Positions 5,318 to 9,356 of a DNA stretch of 9,356 bases are shown one piece after another (within the stretch, counting starts at the first letter, position 1; the number at the start of each line of letters is the position of its first letter). The DNA comes from Deltaproteobacteria bacterium. GTDB taxonomy: Bacteria; Desulfobacterota; Syntrophobacteria; B119-G9. The stretch lies in NCBI GenBank assembly GCA_003646715.1, contig QMLL01000048.1:1-9356 (forward strand), written 5' to 3'. The position numbers and the translations under genes were made by a program. The notes below the pieces were generated by a model. The model saw only the letters and a list, made by a program, of their open reading frames with translations. It searched no databases and was not told the origin of the DNA.

Positions 5318-6079
5318 ATGGTCATCATACGCACAGCGCTATTCTACATCACGCTAGTCATTGCAACCACTGTTTTGGGACTGCTCGCGATTATTACGAT
5401 AGGGATTACAAGAAAATCCAAGATTGCACACAGCTACGGCAAACTCTGGTCGTGGTTAATCTTAACCGCCAGCGGAGTTAAACTCCACGTTTCAGGGCTT
5501 GAGAATCTAAACCCCAGCAAAACCTACATATTTGCTGCCAATCACGCAAGTCAATTTGATATATTTGCGTTGTACCTCTCGATCCCTATAGAATTTAGAT
5601 GGTTAGCCAAGATAGAACTTTTCAGTATCCCGATTCTTGGACACGCAATGAAAGCTATAGGCTACATCCCCATTGATAGGACGAACAGAAAAGCGGCCTT
5701 TGAAAGCATAGATTATGCGGCAGAGGAAGTCAAAAACGGAAAATCAATCATAATATTTCCCGAAGGTACAAGAAGTGAAGACGGGATTCTGCAAGAGTTT
5801 AAAAAGGGCGGATTTATTCTGGCAATAAAATCCCAACAGCCCATTGTCCCAATAAGTATTAACGGAAGTCACAGGATATTACGCAAACATGATTGGAAAA
5901 TCTATCCTGGCACCATTACAGTAAAGTTCGGTAAACCAATACCAACTCAAGGGATGACGGTAAAAGACAGACACAAGCTAATTGAACTTCTCAGGCAAGA
6001 AATCTTGCGCAATCTGTCTGAAGACCAAAAACCCAGTATCACGAATTATGATTCGAATGAGAATTCAACGGAACAGTAA
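5318..6079 (+). CDS. plsC: 1-acyl-sn-glycerol-3-phosphate acyltransferase
   Basis: This 253-residue inner-membrane enzyme adds the second acyl chain to lysophosphatidic acid, making phosphatidic acid for phospholipid synthesis. An N-terminal hydrophobic segment (about 6-30) anchors it. The acyltransferase signature HX4D is present as NHASQFD (H76, D81), followed by the substrate-binding block around GYIPIDRTNRKAA (115-127) and the FPEGTRS motif (147-153), then IVPISINGSH (176-185). The last 25 residues are polar and variable. The length is typical. ATG at 5318 lies 15 nt after AAGGAG (5297-5302), rather far, but no other in-frame start is available nearby. The stop is 8 bp before rnj, pointing to one transcript. 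Confidence 0.92.
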   Translation: MVIIRTALFYITLVIATTVLGLLAIITIGITRKSKIAHSYGKLWSWLILTASGVKLHVSGLENLNPSKTYIFAANHASQFDIFALYLSIPIEFRWLAKIELFSIPILGHAMKAIGYIPIDRTNRKAAFESIDYAAEEVKNGKSIIIFPEGTRSEDGILQEFKKGGFILAIKSQQPIVPISINGSHRILRKHDWKIYPGTITVKFGKPIPTQGMTVKDRHKLIELLRQEILRNLSEDQKPSITNYDSNENSTEQ

Positions 6080-6087
6080 ATAAATAC

Positions 6088-7776
6088 ATGGACACTAGCG
6101 TAGTTTCTCATCAAATACGTCCCCTTAAAATCCTACCACTTGGCGGCCTGGGAGAAATTGGCCTTAACATGCTGGTTATGGAATACGATGACAATATCCT
6201 GATCATCGATGCCGGGTCAATGTTTCCGGAAGATCACATGTTCGGTATTGACATTGTTATTCCGGATTTTTCTTACTTAAAAGACCACAAAGATAAAATC
6301 AAAGGCATTGTTCTCACCCACGGGCATGAGGATCACATAGGGGCCCTGCCCTACCTCCTTGAGGAAATACCGGTACCGGTGTACGGGACTGAATTTACAC
6401 TTGCTCTGGTAGAAGAAAAACTCCTTGAGCTCAACCTGACAGATAAAGTTCCTTTCAACGTGATAAAGCCGCGACAGGTACTTAATATACCACCCTTCAG
6501 CATAGAATTTATAAGAGTCTGCCACAGCATAATACATGGAGTTGGTCTGGCCATAAGGACTCCAGTCGGGACCATTCTTCATTCGGGAGATTTTAAACTC
6601 GACTTCAATGCTACTGAAAACGAACAACAGATCGATCTTATGCGATTCTATTACCACGGAGAAAAGGGGGTTTTACTGCTGCTCTCTGATTCAACCAACG
6701 TGGAGCGAGAAGGTTTTTCCCTCAACGAGCAAGAAGTAGCCACCAAACTGGAGAAGATTTTTCGCAACTGCAAAGGAAGGATAATAATATCAGTTTTTGC
6801 TTCCAACATTCAGAGGGTGAAACACATTATAAACCTTGCCAACCGGCTGGGAAGAAAGGTGCTTTTGAACGGCAGATCTATGGTTGCAAACGTGAGAATT
6901 GCCCAGAATCTCGGTATCATTGAGCGTAACAATAGCTGGGAAATAAAAATTAATGAACTGAAGAATTATCCAGACGAGAAAATACTCATGCTCACGACCG
7001 GAAGCCAAGGTGAACCCATGAGTGCCCTTGCCAGAATGGCATACCAGGCTCACAGCAAAATCAAGATAAAACCCGGGGATACCGTGATTTTGTCTTCCAA
7101 GTTTATTCCTGGCAACGAAAGTACGATAAACAAAATCATCAATAACCTGTTTCGCCAGGGCGCCGAAGTTATATATGAAAAAGTTGAAGATATCCACGCT
7201 TCCGGTCATGCAAACCGGGAGGAATTGAAAATAATGCTGAGTATCACAAAGCCAAAATTCTTTATACCAATTCACGGTGAATACAGGCACCTCGTAAAAC
7301 ACATACAGCTTGCGCGAGAACTCGGGCTAAAAAAAGAGAACACTATACTGGCTGAAGACGGTGATGTAATTGAACTTACACCCGAATCTTGCAAGATAAC
7401 GGGAAAAGCCCAGGCCGGAAGAATATTCGTCGACGGAAAAGGCGTGGGAGATGTCTGTAACCTGATTTTGAAAGAAAGAAAGATTCTTTCCGAAGATGGA
7501 ATTGTTATCATAAATATAATCATTGACAGCACTACCGGAGAATTACTAGTAGAACCCCAGATCGAAAGTCACGGATTTGTCCATCTCGATATTCAAGCAG
7601 GTTTTTCACCTGATGTGAAAGAAATAATACTTAACGTGATTAATGAGACATCCATGTTTAATAATAACAATGAAGAAGACATATTAAAGGATCGAATACG
7701 CAGAGAGGTCAGAAGACACTTTAAGAAAACAATGGGGCGACTGCCCATAGTATTCCCTATAATCACCAAGATTTAG
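6088..7776 (+). CDS. rnj: Ribonuclease J
   Basis: This 562-residue cytosolic metallo-beta-lactamase/beta-CASP nuclease has 5'-to-3' exonuclease and endonuclease activity in mRNA decay and RNA maturation. The zinc-binding motif HGHEDH (78-83) is followed by the further metal-site motifs around H146 and HSGDFKLD (165-172). The beta-CASP insertion has SDSTN (200-204) and TGSQGEPMSA (304-313). ASGHA (371-375) and PIHGEYRH (394-401) complete the active site and 5'-phosphate pocket. The C-terminal domain (about 450-562), which mediates dimer contacts, begins after GKGVGDV. The length matches RNase J1/J2 of Firmicutes. Translation starts 8 bp after plsC with only a weak GGA site, so coupling is likely. 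The order rnj then ftsK/spoIIIE is known from several bacteria; in Bacillus subtilis rnjB lies a few genes before spoIIIE. Confidence 0.95.
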   Translation: MDTSVVSHQIRPLKILPLGGLGEIGLNMLVMEYDDNILIIDAGSMFPEDHMFGIDIVIPDFSYLKDHKDKIKGIVLTHGHEDHIGALPYLLEEIPVPVYGTEFTLALVEEKLLELNLTDKVPFNVIKPRQVLNIPPFSIEFIRVCHSIIHGVGLAIRTPVGTILHSGDFKLDFNATENEQQIDLMRFYYHGEKGVLLLLSDSTNVEREGFSLNEQEVATKLEKIFRNCKGRIIISVFASNIQRVKHIINLANRLGRKVLLNGRSMVANVRIAQNLGIIERNNSWEIKINELKNYPDEKILMLTTGSQGEPMSALARMAYQAHSKIKIKPGDTVILSSKFIPGNESTINKIINNLFRQGAEVIYEKVEDIHASGHANREELKIMLSITKPKFFIPIHGEYRHLVKHIQLARELGLKKENTILAEDGDVIELTPESCKITGKAQAGRIFVDGKGVGDVCNLILKERKILSEDGIVIINIIIDSTTGELLVEPQIESHGFVHLDIQAGFSPDVKEIILNVINETSMFNNNNEEDILKDRIRREVRRHFKKTMGRLPIVFPIITKI

Positions 7777-7793
7777 GCAAAAACCTGGGAACT

Positions 7794-9356
7794 ATGGAAA
7801 CAAAACTGAAATCTGGAGTAAAAAAAGAAATAGCCATAGTAGTGCTGGCAACTGTAGCTGTGTTTTTGCTCCTGAGCCTCATATCATTCCATCCGAACGA
7901 TCCTAACATTTTCAGCAGCTATACAAAGCCTGCTTCTCCGAAAAATCTCGTGGGAATTGTAGGAGCAAGTGTATCGTGGTTTTTGATGTTGTCCGTGGGA
8001 ATTGTTTCTTACTTGATACCCTTTTTTCTTTTGCTAATTACTTACAAGATAGTAAGAGGTACTTTTTCCGAAGAAGCCAGGACAATCATAGTTAGTTTTC
8101 TAATCTTAATTCCAGCCATATCGGGATTGATCTCTATTTATCGCCCACAAATGCAGATATACAATCAGCAAATCCTTACCGGTGGACTTCTTGGCAAACA
8201 GCTTAACGGCTTCCTGGTGCATTACTTCAACAATGTGGGAACTTTACTCTTATTGCTTGTGCTAGCTCTTATCGGTATTTTGCTGGTAGGAAACTTTTCA
8301 ATACTTGCTATGTTTAATAATTTGAAAAAATTCCTCGGTAACTTCAAAGAAAAAGTTCCTACTCTGAAACCTTCAGACGAGGCTATTACTTTTAAGGTCA
8401 CTTCCCCCCTGGAAAAACAAGGAAAGAAGAAAAAGCACAAATCAACAGCAAAACCTTCTCGCTTCAGGGAGGAAAGTAAACCCGGCGATACAATAGTTGC
8501 AAGTGGCGTTAGCGATTCTAAAACCTCTCCATTTTCCTTGCCTTCGCCTGATCTCCTGGAGGATTATCCTCAGGACGATAAGAAAATCAGTCGCCAGGAA
8601 ATGGCCAGGAACGCTAAGATCCTGGAAGAGAAACTGGCAGATTTCGGTGTTTACGGCAAGGTAACCGAAGTATGTCCCGGACCCGTGGTTACCATGTACG
8701 AGTACCGGCCCGCAGCCGGTATCAAAATAAGCCGGGTCGTCGGACTTGCTAACGACCTAGCCATGGCTTTAAGGGCAATGAGCGTAAGAGTGGTTGCACC
8801 ACTGCCGGAGAAAGCAGCCATAGGAATAGAAATTCCTAACAAGAACAGAGAACTGGTTAGCCTGAAAGAATTGATCCAGGCAGAAGAATTTTCCGAAACA
8901 AAAGATCCGTTGAGTTTTGTACTCGGCAAGGATGTTATGGGTAAAATCGTCCTTGCCAATCTAGCCAAAATGCCACACCTTTTGATTGCAGGTGCCACCG
9001 GTACAGGCAAAAGTGTCTGCATCAACACCATATTAGCAAGTCTACTTTTCCGATGTCATCCCGATAATCTAAAGCTTCTCCTCATAGATCCCAAAAGAAT
9101 AGAGCTTAACAGCTACGAAGGTATACCACATTTGCTTCATCCCGTGGTTACTGATGTAAAAATGGCCACAAACGTACTCAGATGGGCAGTAGCGGAGATG
9201 GAACGGAGATACGAGCTACTTGCCGATCTTGGCGTGAGAAATATCGACAATTACAATAAGGCTCTCGCTACTAAAACACCCGAGACTTCTTCGCTAGAAC
9301 ACCAACCGCTTCCTTTTATCGTCATAATAATAGACGAATTATCAGACCTCATGATG
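7794..9356 (+). CDS. ftsK: DNA translocase FtsK/SpoIIIE, N-terminal part, truncated by the window end
   Basis: The visible 521 residues have no stop. Four hydrophobic segments (about 12-31, 57-83, 96-116, 147-166) anchor the protein at the septum. A short charged linker (about 180-290, with a KKKKHK basic patch near 215) is followed by the FtsK alpha domain (about 290-385, with GPVVTMYEY) and the beta RecA-like motor: Walker A GATGTGKS (400-407), LLLIDPKRIEL, and Walker B VIIIDEL (510-516, D514/E515). The missing 3' part should hold the rest of the motor and the gamma DNA-reading domain. FtsK pumps chromosomal DNA across the closing septum and activates XerCD recombination at dif. The linker is short, nearer SpoIIIE than enterobacterial FtsK. 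The start is ATG 7794, 17 bp after rnj, with a weak GGGA site. Confidence 0.94.
   Translation, partial: METKLKSGVKKEIAIVVLATVAVFLLLSLISFHPNDPNIFSSYTKPASPKNLVGIVGASVSWFLMLSVGIVSYLIPFFLLLITYKIVRGTFSEEARTIIVSFLILIPAISGLISIYRPQMQIYNQQILTGGLLGKQLNGFLVHYFNNVGTLLLLLVLALIGILLVGNFSILAMFNNLKKFLGNFKEKVPTLKPSDEAITFKVTSPLEKQGKKKKHKSTAKPSRFREESKPGDTIVASGVSDSKTSPFSLPSPDLLEDYPQDDKKISRQEMARNAKILEEKLADFGVYGKVTEVCPGPVVTMYEYRPAAGIKISRVVGLANDLAMALRAMSVRVVAPLPEKAAIGIEIPNKNRELVSLKELIQAEEFSETKDPLSFVLGKDVMGKIVLANLAKMPHLLIAGATGTGKSVCINTILASLLFRCHPDNLKLLLIDPKRIELNSYEGIPHLLHPVVTDVKMATNVLRWAVAEMERRYELLADLGVRNIDNYNKALATKTPETSSLEHQPLPFIVIIIDELSDLMM

Noticed and set aside
6277..7532. Several minus-strand open frames within rnj
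   Set aside because: They are shadows of a well-supported RNase J gene, with no ribosome-binding sites or family motifs.

Overview
The window reads as the chromosome of an anaerobic-type bacterium. It uses UGA both as a normal stop (the CorC-like and ssb genes end in TGA) and, in one gene, as a probable selenocysteine codon. The mix of a SelW-like selenoprotein, a small MucR-N-like protein, RNase J next to FtsK, and AT-leaning codon use (many ATA and AGA codons) would suit a Desulfobacterota-like, Nitrospirota-like or clostridial lineage. No rRNA or other lineage marker is present, so this placement is inference. No insertion sequence, CRISPR array, tRNA or phage gene was seen.

Left part (1-1515): the last 36 codons of a probable phosphohexomutase (GlmM-like) converge on a thiamine pyrophosphokinase gene on the minus strand. 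Divergent from the latter is a strong sigma70-type promoter driving a 76-codon Rdx/SelW-family gene. That gene holds an in-frame UGA in a CxxU redox motif, followed at the right distance by a SECIS-like hairpin. A conventional gene call would miss or truncate it, and it is the main find here. Its stop lies 1 bp from the stop of a convergent 65-residue protein resembling the N-terminal domain of Ros/MucR regulators. A probable intrinsic terminator for that minus-strand gene lies inside the selenoprotein coding sequence.

Middle (1516-5317): a 268-bp gap with several inverted repeats precedes a CNNM/CorC-type membrane protein (DUF21, CBS pair, CorC_HlyC). A second gap of 286 bp holds two weak small-ORF candidates. 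Next come an FAD-dependent L-2-hydroxyglutarate oxidase-like gene and, convergent to it, ssb, whose ribosome-binding site can be drawn into a hairpin.

Right part (5318-9356): from a clear TTGACT-N16-TATAAT promoter run plsC (phospholipid synthesis), rnj (RNase J) and ftsK (DNA translocase, cut by the window end), spaced 8 and 17 bp apart. They look like one housekeeping operon for membrane, RNA and chromosome functions.
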